Positions 8,494-17,242 of a stretch of DNA of 64,000 nucleotides are shown in pieces; positions within the stretch are counted from its first letter, which is position 1; each line of letters begins with the position of its first letter. The notes beneath the pieces are model-generated. The model was not told the DNA's origin. It saw only the letters and a list, made by a program, of their open reading frames with translations, and did no database searches. A program made the position numbers and the translations under genes. The DNA comes from Tangfeifania diversioriginum (GTDB taxonomy: Bacteria > Bacteroidota > Bacteroidia > Bacteroidales > Prolixibacteraceae). Where the stretch lies: assembly GCF_900141875.1 (NCBI RefSeq), contig NZ_FQZE01000017.1, forward strand, positions 47,650-111,649, read 5' to 3'.

Positions 8494-9417
8494 ATGAAAA
8501 GACGAAATTTTTTAAAGAACACGGCGGCAAGCAGTATCGCATTGTCAGGCCTGGGTAGTGTAATGGGAGCTTCTGCATCTGAATCAGTTATTTCCAACGA
8601 CAATGCGTTCAAATTAAATTATGCCCCGCATTTCGGAATGTTCAGGCACAGTGCCGGCGACGACCTGATTGACCAGCTAAAATTTATGGCCGACCAGGGA
8701 TTTACAGCTTTCGAAGATAACGGTATGACAGGACGAGATGTGGCAACCCAGGAAAAAATTGGCGAAACACTCGAAAAACTGGGAATGACAATGGGTGTTT
8801 TTGTGGTACCCAAGGGCGGAAACATGGCCAATACCCTGGCTGCGGGCAAAAAAGAACATGTCGATATTTTTCTGGAAGGATGCCGCCAGTCGGTTGAGGT
8901 TGCAAAACGCGTGAATGCCAAATGGATGACCGTGGTTCCGGGGGCTTTTGAAAGATGGCTGCCCATTGGTGTACAAACTGCCAACGTAATTGAAGCGCTG
9001 CGTAGAGGGGCTGAAATTCTCGAGCCGCACGGCCTTACCATGGTGCTCGAACCGCTTTCCGATTCGCCCGATCTGTTTTTGCAAACTTCTGACCAAACTT
9101 ACATGATTTGCAAAGCCGTAAACAGCCCGGCCTGTAAAATTCTGTACGATATTTACCACCTTCAAAAAACCGAAGGACACCTGATTCACAATATCGATCT
9201 GACATGGGATGAAATTGCCTATTTTCAGTTAGGCGATAATCCGGGAAGAAATGAACCCACGACCGGCGAAATCAATTACAAAAATATATTTAAACACATC
9301 TACAACAAAGGATTTAGCGGCGTGGTAGGCATGGAGCACGGCAACTCCGAGCCGGGGATTGAAGGAGAAAAGAAACTGATAAAAGCATACCGCGAAGTGG
9401 ATGCATTTGAAGTGTGA
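8494..9417 (+). CDS. Tat-exported hydroxypyruvate-isomerase-like TIM-barrel protein (second of the pair)
   Basis: This 307-residue paralogue of the preceding gene has the same Tat signal pattern (KRRNFLKN) and a predicted periplasmic TIM barrel. Motifs are VLEPLS, CKILYDIYHLQ and FQLGDNPGRNEPTTGEINY. Here the Tyr-Asp-x-Tyr-His pattern typical of Hyi-like enzymes is intact, unlike in the upstream copy. The two copies share their C-terminal half most strongly, while the 80-140 region has diverged, which suggests different substrates or partners. The gap of 212 bp and the hairpin between them allow separate control. A bidirectional terminator follows. Confidence 0.82.
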   Translation: MKRRNFLKNTAASSIALSGLGSVMGASASESVISNDNAFKLNYAPHFGMFRHSAGDDLIDQLKFMADQGFTAFEDNGMTGRDVATQEKIGETLEKLGMTMGVFVVPKGGNMANTLAAGKKEHVDIFLEGCRQSVEVAKRVNAKWMTVVPGAFERWLPIGVQTANVIEALRRGAEILEPHGLTMVLEPLSDSPDLFLQTSDQTYMICKAVNSPACKILYDIYHLQKTEGHLIHNIDLTWDEIAYFQLGDNPGRNEPTTGEINYKNIFKHIYNKGFSGVVGMEHGNSEPGIEGEKKLIKAYREVDAFEV

Positions 9418-9437
9418 TTCGAAAGTTGTGCTAAAAT

Positions 9438-9486
9438 AAAAAAAGGAAGAGGCTGGTTCTATCATTGTTTCAGCCTCTTTTTTAAT
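9438..9486. terminator. Bidirectional intrinsic terminator between convergent genes
   Basis: AGAGGCTG at 9448-9455 pairs with CAGCCTCT at 9471-9478, with an A run on the left and a T run on the right. It therefore ends transcription from both the plus-strand isomerase gene and the minus-strand T9SS protein gene. Confidence 0.75.
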
Positions 9487-9532
9487 GTGGTTTTGGAGAA
9501 TGTCGTTGATTTGAATGATTGGCAATTATCTG

Positions 9533-10909
9533 TCAGTTAATTATTATTGATTGATTTGAAACGGTACCATTTCCGCTAAGTTTTACCAGGTAAAATCCTT
9601 TCACGTTTGGTGGCAGATCTATAGTTTGTATTGTGCTCGTATTCATTTTTTTGCTGAAAATAGTTTTGCCATTCAAATCAGTTATTTCAACCCGGGAACC
9701 ATGGATTGCTTTTTGGGGTAATTCAATTGTAAATGTTCCGGTATTCGGATTGGGATAAACCCGGAACGTCATTTCATTTGTGTTGGCTGCTTTAACTGAG
9801 GTGGTATTTGCATACTTCACCACGGTTGTCCGTCTTAGCTTCCAATGATCGCGAAAAGCAAGATGAGGCACACCACTTGCCGAAAAAGCAAGGCTGGTAT
9901 AATCTGCTCCTGATTTTGATGCAACCTCACCCACCTGTTCCCAGCCAGTTTCGGTGTATTTCATCAATGTGGCTTTTTCTCCTTCTCCGTCGTCGCTGAA
10001 AGCTATGTGCGGAACTCCGTTTGGGGCGAACTTCACCGTGGGATAAAAGGCAGTTCCTTTTGAAAGTCCGTCTGTTCCGAGCGGCACCCAGCCGGATCCA
10101 TCGAATTTGTAAAGTGTGGCTTTTGCGTCGGTGCCCCTGGTAGCCAAATACGGAGTGTTGTTATACACAGCCAGGCATTGGTAGGCGTCGTGGGTGCTCG
10201 CAGAAAAACCCTGCTGTCCAAGTACTTCCCAGGCCGAGCTTGCGCTGTTGTATTTCATCACGCTGGCGCGGTAGTTTGCACCGTAATCTCTGTACGACAC
10301 GTAGGGAGTTCCGTTTTCCACCGCAATGTCGATTACATTTGTCATGAAACCGGTGGAGAAACCGGGAGTACCAACTGTTGCCCAACCTTCACCTCCGTTT
10401 TTTATGACTGTAATTTTGCTGTTTTGCACCGCATCCTGAAAGGCCAGCCAAAGGGTGCCGTTTTCAATTGCCAGGCTCACCTCATCAGCTATATTTTCGG
10501 TAATACCGGGCCCTCCAACGAAAACCCAGTCGGTTCCGTCGAATTTCATCACCGATGCTTTGCGCCCATTTGCTACATCGCAAAATGCCACATAAGGTGT
10601 GTTTCCTGAGATTGCAAAACACAGGCTGTTGGCCTTTCCTGGGGTAAATCCCGCACTGCCTACCACTTCCCACTCCTCTTCGTTAAATTTCATTACGGTT
10701 GCTTTGTCGTCATGTGTACGGTCCATATAAGCAACATAAGGAGTCTCTCCTATAAAAGCGATGGACTGGCTGAATGTTTCACCTTCTGAAAAACCTTCGG
10801 CACCTACCGGAACCCAGTTTTGTGCAGAGGATGGAATAAAACCCCAGAACGTCAGAAGTAGGCAGGTAAGTAGGGTTTGCCTCCTGCCTGATTTTTTTGT
10901 TTTAGCCAT
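9533..10909 (-). CDS. Secreted beta-propeller-like protein with T9SS sorting domain
   Basis: This 458-residue protein has a signal peptide (about residues 1-30, ending in SSAQ). About seven repeats of roughly 50 residues follow, with the pattern G-x-x-GFS, then a line like TPYVAYxD, then KATVMKFN and W-x-x-VG. Seven such repeats suggest a seven-bladed beta-propeller. The last 75 residues form a type IX secretion sorting domain: YPNPNTGTFTIELP, then ITDLNGKTIF, then GFYLVKL. The protein should be exported across both membranes and attached to or released from the surface. The ligand is unknown. It is 17 bp downstream of the lipoprotein gene on the same strand and probably cotranscribed with it. 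Confidence 0.85.
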   Translation of the reverse strand: MAKTKKSGRRQTLLTCLLLTFWGFIPSSAQNWVPVGAEGFSEGETFSQSIAFIGETPYVAYMDRTHDDKATVMKFNEEEWEVVGSAGFTPGKANSLCFAISGNTPYVAFCDVANGRKASVMKFDGTDWVFVGGPGITENIADEVSLAIENGTLWLAFQDAVQNSKITVIKNGGEGWATVGTPGFSTGFMTNVIDIAVENGTPYVSYRDYGANYRASVMKYNSASSAWEVLGQQGFSASTHDAYQCLAVYNNTPYLATRGTDAKATLYKFDGSGWVPLGTDGLSKGTAFYPTVKFAPNGVPHIAFSDDGEGEKATLMKYTETGWEQVGEVASKSGADYTSLAFSASGVPHLAFRDHWKLRRTTVVKYANTTSVKAANTNEMTFRVYPNPNTGTFTIELPQKAIHGSRVEITDLNGKTIFSKKMNTSTIQTIDLPPNVKGFYLVKLSGNGTVSNQSIIIN

Positions 10910-10926
10910 GGTAATTCGGTTTTAGG

Positions 10927-11574
10927 TTAATTATTTGCCGAACTGATAATACCAAAAGTTTGGTCGGTGCCGTCTTCAAAGTAAACTTTTAACCCAACCA
11001 TTCCCCATTTGTGGATGCCAATGAATTCAATTTTGGAAACGCCGGGAATCCCTCTGCCGGTTTCCTGTACGTGAATAGTTTTAATAAGAAAAAAGCCCCA
11101 CTCGTAAACATCTTCTTTCGAAACCTTCGAAACTTTTCTTTCCAATTTTTTACCGTTGTGTTTCAACGAGTAGGTGTCGCCCTCTTTGGCATCGTAGTCC
11201 ATAATAGTTAGATTGCCTTCTTCGTAAACACTTTGAAATCCCTTGGTGGTAATTCTGTAGTCGCGGCTTACACTTGCGCGGTTGCCACTCACGGTAACAT
11301 CTGGCATGGCCGAAATCATTTCCAAAACTGCCGGGTTGGTGATGGTTGCAGAATAGGTAATTGTTGATACTTCGCCATTGCGGGCAGTAACCACTGCGTC
11401 GGCATCGGTAACGCCATTTGGTAAAGCGGTTATCCCGTAACTGGTGTTCACTTCTCCCATGGGTGATGGTTCACCGCCTAAGGGTTTGTCGTCTCCATCA
11501 ATTAAACTGCACGATGGAAATGCCAGCACGGCTAAAATTAAAGTTGCAGCAAAAGGTAAAATGTAATTTTTCAT
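10927..11574 (-). CDS. Lipoprotein of unknown function
   Basis: This 215-residue protein has a lipoprotein signal: a basic start, a hydrophobic core and the lipobox-like FPSC with Cys at residue 22. It is followed by an acidic stretch (Asp-Gly-Asp-Asp) that is common after surface-lipoprotein cysteines in Bacteroidota. The mature part is predicted to be mostly beta-strand, with no motif I recognise. It lies 2 bp downstream of a small membrane-protein gene and 17 bp upstream of the T9SS protein gene, so the three probably form one operon. Confidence 0.75.
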   Translation of the reverse strand: MKNYILPFAATLILAVLAFPSCSLIDGDDKPLGGEPSPMGEVNTSYGITALPNGVTDADAVVTARNGEVSTITYSATITNPAVLEMISAMPDVTVSGNRASVSRDYRITTKGFQSVYEEGNLTIMDYDAKEGDTYSLKHNGKKLERKVSKVSKEDVYEWGFFLIKTIHVQETGRGIPGVSKIEFIGIHKWGMVGLKVYFEDGTDQTFGIISSANN

Positions 11575-11576
11575 GA

Positions 11577-12077
11577 TTAGTCAGTTTTAAATGAATGGTT
11601 ATTTTTTGTTTTATGGAATTTGAAAATCAATATTCTGAATCCAACGATAAAGGCAAGCAGAAATAATGGGAATACCGATGTGGCAAAGAGAAATACCGGC
11701 CAGCCGTAAATGAAAAGAAAACAGGCAATCCAAATTCCGGAAGAAATAAATACAGCATAAATAAGTGCTTTTATCCTAAGCGTATTTAGTTCGGGTTTCT
11801 CGTTTCTCTCGGATGAAAAGCCAATAAAAATTAAACCCAGAGTTAGAAAAACGGCTGCTGTTTCATCGAGCAAATTGGTTTGTGCCACAACAAAAGTGCG
11901 TGTTTCCATGTATGATGTCAGAAAAGCAAAGACCTTCGTGGTAAAAAAATCGGGTTTGCCTCCCGCAAAATAGAGGTACCCTGCCAGGCCGGCAATTAAT
12001 AACAAGGCTGCTCCGGCGTACCTGAACCAGTGCTTCAACAGCGGAAAGTAGAAATTTTGATTATCTGAATCATCCAT
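11577..12077 (-). CDS. Small integral membrane protein of unknown function
   Basis: This 166-residue protein has about four predicted transmembrane helices (near residues 18-32, 60-80, 100-125 and 130-152) and charged, probably cytoplasmic ends. No family was recognised. It is the first gene of a minus-strand operon with a lipoprotein and a T9SS-secreted protein. It is divergent from an AraC-type regulator 114 bp away, which could control it. Confidence 0.65.
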   Translation of the reverse strand: MDDSDNQNFYFPLLKHWFRYAGAALLLIAGLAGYLYFAGGKPDFFTTKVFAFLTSYMETRTFVVAQTNLLDETAAVFLTLGLIFIGFSSERNEKPELNTLRIKALIYAVFISSGIWIACFLFIYGWPVFLFATSVFPLFLLAFIVGFRILIFKFHKTKNNHSFKTD

Positions 12078-12191
12078 GTGGTAAATATATTTACGGAGGA
12101 TTCAATAATTATTCCCATATTGTAAATTTGATGCTTAAAAGGTAAATTGCAGGCTTAATTATATTTTGTCTAAATACTAACTGGCTAAATA

Positions 12192-13340
12192 ATGTGGTAC
12201 GATCTGGTTGTGTACACTCCAATGTATGCTACAGCCTTTTGGGCGGTAGTTTTTTTGCTTTCGCCTGTTAAGAAAAACCGGGCTAAACATTTTCTGGGGC
12301 TTTTCATGGTTGTGGCCTTTTTACTGTACCTGTCGCACACCTTATTTTTCAAACAGGAATTTGATGCGTATTTGATAATGGATCCGGTGTACACGTTTGC
12401 ATCGCTTGCTGTTTATCCAATGTATTACTGGTACATCAGGCTGTTAACAGTTGAGCCCGCCATAAATTACCGGAACCTGCTGTTACTTTTGCCTGCTTTT
12501 GTAGTTTCGGTAGCCACATTATTCGTTTATGTGTTAATGAGTGAGGCAGAAACGATGGAGTACCTCCAACATTTTTTACTGAACAGAAAACCGGTTTCAG
12601 AACTTTCTTCGCTTGCCCAAACCCAGGGGATTATTTTTATTATCGGGCGGATTGTTTTTGCAGCCACAGTTATTTACAGCCTGGTTTTCGGTCGCAAACT
12701 GGTCATTCAGTACAACAAAAAGGTGGCCAATTTTTATTCCAATCTTGAGGATAAAACTATTGTATGGGTAAAATATTTGCTTTATTCTTTTGTAGCCACC
12801 TCGTTAATGAGTTTCATTTTTAATGTTATCGGGCGTTCCGTTTTTATCGAATTTACGGGGTGGCTGCTGGTGCCATCTTTAATTTTTAGTTTGTTGCTTT
12901 TTTTTATTGGTTTTCAGGGGTATATACAGAATTATTCAGTGGCCGAGCTGGCTGAAGACGAGCAGAAAGTTCCTGCTCACGGATTAAGTTTCTCAAACTC
13001 AGAACAGCTAAAAAAAGAGGTGGTTCAGTTATTTGAAAATGAAAAAATTTATCGCGATCCGAACCTGAAAATCACTCATGTTTGCAATCGGCTGAAAACC
13101 AACAGGACGTACATTTCAAAATTGATAAACAATCAGTTTAATTCCACATTCAGCGATTTTGTAAACAGCTACCGGGTTGAGGAAGCGAAAACTTTGCTGA
13201 CGCAAAATCCATCTCATCTTTTTTCATTAAATCATGTATCGGAGGCGGCAGGCTTTGGATCGCTAAGTTCATTTATCCGCATTTTTAAAGATAAGGTGGG
13301 AGTAACGCCCGGCAGATACCGCGAGAACAGCAGGAACTGA
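12192..13340 (+). CDS. Membrane-bound AraC-family transcription regulator
   Basis: This 382-residue protein has about seven hydrophobic segments in residues 1-240, starting with an extracytoplasmic N-terminus. An AraC-type DNA-binding domain follows at about residues 275-380. The two helix-turn-helix units are seen as ITHVCNRLKTNRTYISKLIN and VSEAAGFGSLSSFIRIFKDK, followed by VGVTPGRYRE. A membrane sensor joined to an AraC domain is common in Bacteroidota. Its divergent neighbour operon is the natural candidate target. It ends 5 bp before the convergent stop of ppc, with no room for a terminator between them. Confidence 0.82.
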   Translation: MWYDLVVYTPMYATAFWAVVFLLSPVKKNRAKHFLGLFMVVAFLLYLSHTLFFKQEFDAYLIMDPVYTFASLAVYPMYYWYIRLLTVEPAINYRNLLLLLPAFVVSVATLFVYVLMSEAETMEYLQHFLLNRKPVSELSSLAQTQGIIFIIGRIVFAATVIYSLVFGRKLVIQYNKKVANFYSNLEDKTIVWVKYLLYSFVATSLMSFIFNVIGRSVFIEFTGWLLVPSLIFSLLLFFIGFQGYIQNYSVAELAEDEQKVPAHGLSFSNSEQLKKEVVQLFENEKIYRDPNLKITHVCNRLKTNRTYISKLINNQFNSTFSDFVNSYRVEEAKTLLTQNPSHLFSLNHVSEAAGFGSLSSFIRIFKDKVGVTPGRYRENSRN

Positions 13341-13345
13341 AAATT

Positions 13346-16108
13346 TTACCCGGTGGTTCCCATGGCATTGGCAATGGCATTCACACTGCGCAGCAAGCTG
13401 TGCAGTAACCCGTCTGCGTTTTCCTTGTCAGAATGTTGCGCTTTTCGCCACTGTTTCAAAAGTCGAATTTGTTCTTTATGCAGCGGCATCAGGGCATCGG
13501 CCCTTAAGTTGGTTGAATAATAGTGGTTTTTGCGCCTTTCACGTATGGAACTGCCCAGCAGGGCGAGCATCATTTCGCGGGTTAACGCGAGTTCGCTTAA
13601 CAACATGGTAAGAATTTCATTTTTTACTTTTTCGCTTACAACCAGGTCGCTGTAGAGTTTTATAATTTTTTCGTCGGTGGCAGCAAGGCTGGTATCAATG
13701 TTGGTTAAAACATAACGCACAAAATTATCGGTTTTAACCAGTTTTCTCAGGTCGCTGTATTTTTCAGGTTCTTCCATTTTCATTTTTTGAAGTGTGGATC
13801 CCACACCGTACCAGCTCGAAATGTGCATGCGCGACTGTGTCCAGCTGAAAACCCACGGGATGGCACGCAAATCGGCCAGTGTCCTTTTTCCTGTGCGGCG
13901 TGCCGGGCGCGAGCCAATTTTGCTCGATTCAATGGCATCGATAGGAGTGGCCTGGTCGTAAAATTCAATAAACGAAGGGTGGTCGGTAAGCTGCCTGAAA
14001 ACTTTGTAGCTCTCATTTGCCATATAGCTGAATACCTTATTTCTAACCTGGTCATTTTCCGGTTCAATCTGATTGCTTAGCACCGTTTGGTGAGCCAGCC
14101 CGGCAACCAGCAATTCAAGATTATAGGCCGCATTTACTTTGTTGGCGTATTTACGTTCTATGGTTTCGCCTTGTTCGGTGACCCTTATTAATCCGTTTAA
14201 AGTTGATGCCGGAAGCGATTTTATAAACCAGTGGGTTGGCCCGGCTCCACGGCTGATGGTACCTCCTTTCCCGTGAAAAAAGCGAAGTTTCACACCGTGT
14301 TTTTTCGCTATTTCGGTGAGTTTAATCTGGGCGTTGTACAAATGCCACGTGCTGGCCAGAATCCCGCCGTCTTTGTTGCTGTCGCTGTAACCAATCATTA
14401 CATCCTGTACCGGTTTTTTCCAGCCTTTCTGCTCTTTAATGTAATTCAGGCTGTTTTTGGTTGCCTGGTGACTTAAAAATGCATCCAGTATTTCGGGGCT
14501 TTTAATTAAATCATCAATGGTTTCAAACAGTGGCACCACCGGCAACGGGCACGCCAAACCACCCGATGTGTAATGCGATAAACCGGCTTCCCGCACAAAC
14601 AGAAAAACGGTAAACAGATCGGTAACATCGCGGGTCATGCTTACAATCAGCGAGCCCAGGGCTCTTTCCGAATAGTGGCTGATGTGGTTTTCGATTACCT
14701 GGAAAGTCCGGACAACTTGTTTTGATTTTTCCGATTTCAGAAAATCTATTTTGCTGATAAACGGACGGTTATTCCCAAGTTCTTCCAGGATGAATGTTTT
14801 CCATGCTTCGGGGTTTTGTGCAGTTGCTTTGTATTTTTGGGGTTGGCTTACCTTCATAATATCCCGCAGGGCATCTTCATAAAATTTACTGTTCTGCCTG
14901 ATGTCTAAATGTGCCAAATGAAACCCAAAAATTTTCAGGTGGCGCAAAACTTTCTGTACGTCGTTAACAGCAATGGTTTCAGCGCCGTAATTTATCAGGG
15001 TGTCTTTGAGTAAAAGCAAATCTTCGGCCAGTTTAACTGAGCTTTTATAGGAGGTAGTGGTTTCGTGAAGCTCAATTCCCCCACTCGAATTTTCAACAAT
15101 AGGAAGTTTTTGTTTTACAAGCTGAATGAATGTTTTGAATGGCTCGTTTTTAGCGGGCTGTTTTTGAAACTGCAGTTCATTTTGCAGCATCTCCATGCGT
15201 TTTTGGAAGGAAGTTGTGAGGCAGCTGCTGTTGCAGTAAATGCTGAGTTTGTCAGCAAGTTCGTCCAATAGTTTGTTGAGCAGCAAAAATGCATGTACCC
15301 TGAACGTTTTCAGCGTGTTTGCCGTAACTTCAGCTGTAACCAGCGGATGTCCGTCGCGGTCGCCACCCACCCAGTTTCCAAAAGCAATGACGGGGTAATT
15401 ACCGGTATCGGCAACCAGATCGCGGTTAAACCCGGTTTCCTCCCAGGCCTGCCGTAGTTTAAAGTCGAAATAGTGAAGCATTTCGGGGAAAACTTTATAG
15501 AAATAGTGCAATACGTTTTCCAGTTCCGACTCCACCGCGGGTTTTTCAATAAAAATTTCCCCGATAAACCAGAGTTTATGCAATATTTGTTTGATGTCGT
15601 GTTTTATCTCTTCGTGTTCGTAGCTGGTGTACATGGAGTTTTCGCGCTTAACAATCAACAGGTACAGTTGGCGGTAAAGGGCTAAAACCACGGGGCGTTT
15701 GGCCTCAGTGGGATGGGCAGTTAAAACCGGTTCTGCAACAACCTTTTTCAATTCCCGGGCGATGGTATTTTCGTCAATGTTTTTACTTTTTAAATCGGCA
15801 AGCACATTTCCCCAAAGCCCGCTTACCCCCGAAAGGCCGTTTTGTTGCTGTTTGGTCCTGCGGTTTTGTACCGCCCCGTTCACTTCTGCCAGGTTCAGCA
15901 GCTGGAAACTCAATGAATATAGGTGCAATAATTTTTCAGTGTTTTCTTTATCAAAACGTGGTGGCTGGGAGGAGATCCATGGAATTTGACGGGCCAGACC
16001 GGGTTCGTTGTTTTCAACTAAAACTTCCGACAGGCATTGCAGCAGAAATTCAAAATCTTCGTAGGGTTTTCCAATCAATATTTTAACTTTATCCAACAAA
16101 TGTTTCAT
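13346..16108 (-). CDS. ppc: Phosphoenolpyruvate carboxylase
   Basis: This 920-residue enzyme carboxylates phosphoenolpyruvate with bicarbonate to oxaloacetate, refilling the TCA cycle. Family motifs are present in order: TAHPTE at 130-135 with the catalytic His132, GNWVGGDRDGHP, LDIRQNS, GYSDSNKDGG, FFHGKGGTISRGAGPTH with the catalytic His, and GSRPARR followed by WVFSWTQSR. The C-terminus ends in Thr-Gly as in other members, although the usual Asn before it is replaced by Thr. Length matches the bacterial enzyme (about 880-930). It is transcribed alone, convergent with the AraC gene and divergent from the stress-protein/Mrp operon. Confidence 0.95.
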   Translation of the reverse strand: MKHLLDKVKILIGKPYEDFEFLLQCLSEVLVENNEPGLARQIPWISSQPPRFDKENTEKLLHLYSLSFQLLNLAEVNGAVQNRRTKQQQNGLSGVSGLWGNVLADLKSKNIDENTIARELKKVVAEPVLTAHPTEAKRPVVLALYRQLYLLIVKRENSMYTSYEHEEIKHDIKQILHKLWFIGEIFIEKPAVESELENVLHYFYKVFPEMLHYFDFKLRQAWEETGFNRDLVADTGNYPVIAFGNWVGGDRDGHPLVTAEVTANTLKTFRVHAFLLLNKLLDELADKLSIYCNSSCLTTSFQKRMEMLQNELQFQKQPAKNEPFKTFIQLVKQKLPIVENSSGGIELHETTTSYKSSVKLAEDLLLLKDTLINYGAETIAVNDVQKVLRHLKIFGFHLAHLDIRQNSKFYEDALRDIMKVSQPQKYKATAQNPEAWKTFILEELGNNRPFISKIDFLKSEKSKQVVRTFQVIENHISHYSERALGSLIVSMTRDVTDLFTVFLFVREAGLSHYTSGGLACPLPVVPLFETIDDLIKSPEILDAFLSHQATKNSLNYIKEQKGWKKPVQDVMIGYSDSNKDGGILASTWHLYNAQIKLTEIAKKHGVKLRFFHGKGGTISRGAGPTHWFIKSLPASTLNGLIRVTEQGETIERKYANKVNAAYNLELLVAGLAHQTVLSNQIEPENDQVRNKVFSYMANESYKVFRQLTDHPSFIEFYDQATPIDAIESSKIGSRPARRTGKRTLADLRAIPWVFSWTQSRMHISSWYGVGSTLQKMKMEEPEKYSDLRKLVKTDNFVRYVLTNIDTSLAATDEKIIKLYSDLVVSEKVKNEILTMLLSELALTREMMLALLGSSIRERRKNHYYSTNLRADALMPLHKEQIRLLKQWRKAQHSDKENADGLLHSLLRSVNAIANAMGTTG

Positions 16109-16195
16109 AAAATAATCATGGTTGAGAAATTTATCCTTTCATTAATTAGGATAGACGGTTTGAAAAAAATATTCATTAATAAAACCGGAGTTTGG

Positions 16196-16203
16196 TACAT
16201 TTG
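16196..16203 (+). promoter_or_regulatory. Candidate -7 box for the stress-protein/Mrp operon
   Basis: TACATTTG fits the Bacteroidota -7 consensus TAnnTTTG. It lies about 100 bp upstream of the universal stress protein start. A matching -33 TTG element at the usual spacing is not obvious. Confidence 0.35.
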
Positions 16204-16304
16204 TTTCAGTTCTGTCAATTATTCTTCTCACGATGTTGATTGTATAAACTAAAATTGAATAATGTTGTTCAATTTCAATAATTAAATGAGTGAAAAAAGA
16301 TTTA

Positions 16305-17216
16305 ATGAATAAAACGATATTAGTACCTGTTGATTTTAAACAGCCTTCGGCCGATGCTGCTTCTTATGGTTGTAAAATGGCTCAAAAAATGGGTGCCGGT
16401 TTGCTTTTGCTTTATGTAATTGATACCCCCGGAATATTAGCCCAGTTTTTTTCGTCGGGCGATCATCTTGTAAAAGTTACCGATGAGGCCAAAGAAAAAC
16501 TGATTGAGTTGGCAAAATCGATGAACAGCAAATTCCCCGAAATTAAAACCTCCACACGCATAGCACGTGGGAAACCATACGAAAAAATACTGGAAACATG
16601 CCGTAACGAAGACACCCGGATGATTATACTGGGAGAAAACCATCAGTGTGGCGATCCGGAAGATGAACTGGGAACCACGGTTTACCATGTTACGCTGAAA
16701 TCGAGAGTACCTGTTCTTACCCTTAAAGGAGACACCACCAGGATGAAGGATAAAATTGTGGTTCCGCTTGACTTAACCAAGGAGACCCGCGAAAAGCTGT
16801 CGGCAGCTTTGTTTTATGGAAAGGAATATGGTGCAAAAATCCATTTGGTGTCCGCACTCGTTGGTGGTATTGCCAAAAAAGAAAGCCGCATTTACAAAAA
16901 AATGAACGACGCCAGGGAGACCCTGGAAATGAATGGAGTTGAATGCGAAATGAAATTGTTCGACCGTTCAAAAACTCCCCCGTTTAAAAGGGTTTTGGAA
17001 TATGCCGAGAAAGTAGATGCCGGAATGATTTTACTCATGACTCACCAGGAAGGTTATACTTACGATAATTACATCGGGGCGTTTGCTCATCATATTCTGA
17101 ACTTGTCAAATATTTCGGTGTTGAGTATTACCTCGGTGAAGAACAATTTGGATTTTGCCCCGTTTTTTAAATCTTTGGTTGATCCCATGGGGGTGTTAAT
17201 GAGAGGTGAGAAATGA
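16305..17216 (+). CDS. Universal stress protein with two UspA domains
   Basis: This protein of about 303 residues has two UspA-like domains (about 1-145 and 146-280), each beginning with a strand such as ILVPVDF or IVVPLDL. The start is set at ATG 16305, because UspA domains begin almost at the N-terminus. An upstream in-frame GTG at 16290 would add only five residues. The Walker-like ATP-binding motif G-x2-G-x9-G-S/T seen in ATP-binding UspA proteins is not clear in either domain. The gene lies 26 bp upstream of mnhA and is probably cotranscribed with the antiporter, which fits a role in ionic or pH stress. That link is inferred. Confidence 0.82.
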   Translation: MNKTILVPVDFKQPSADAASYGCKMAQKMGAGLLLLYVIDTPGILAQFFSSGDHLVKVTDEAKEKLIELAKSMNSKFPEIKTSTRIARGKPYEKILETCRNEDTRMIILGENHQCGDPEDELGTTVYHVTLKSRVPVLTLKGDTTRMKDKIVVPLDLTKETREKLSAALFYGKEYGAKIHLVSALVGGIAKKESRIYKKMNDARETLEMNGVECEMKLFDRSKTPPFKRVLEYAEKVDAGMILLMTHQEGYTYDNYIGAFAHHILNLSNISVLSITSVKNNLDFAPFFKSLVDPMGVLMRGEK

Positions 17217-17242
17217 GTAATTTTTAAAGAATTTTGTAAGAA

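Noticed and set aside
12110..12160. Fifth Pho-box-like array upstream of the AraC gene
   Set aside because: GTAAATT occurs twice, but 20 bp apart, and the unit between does not fit, so the 11-bp phasing fails.
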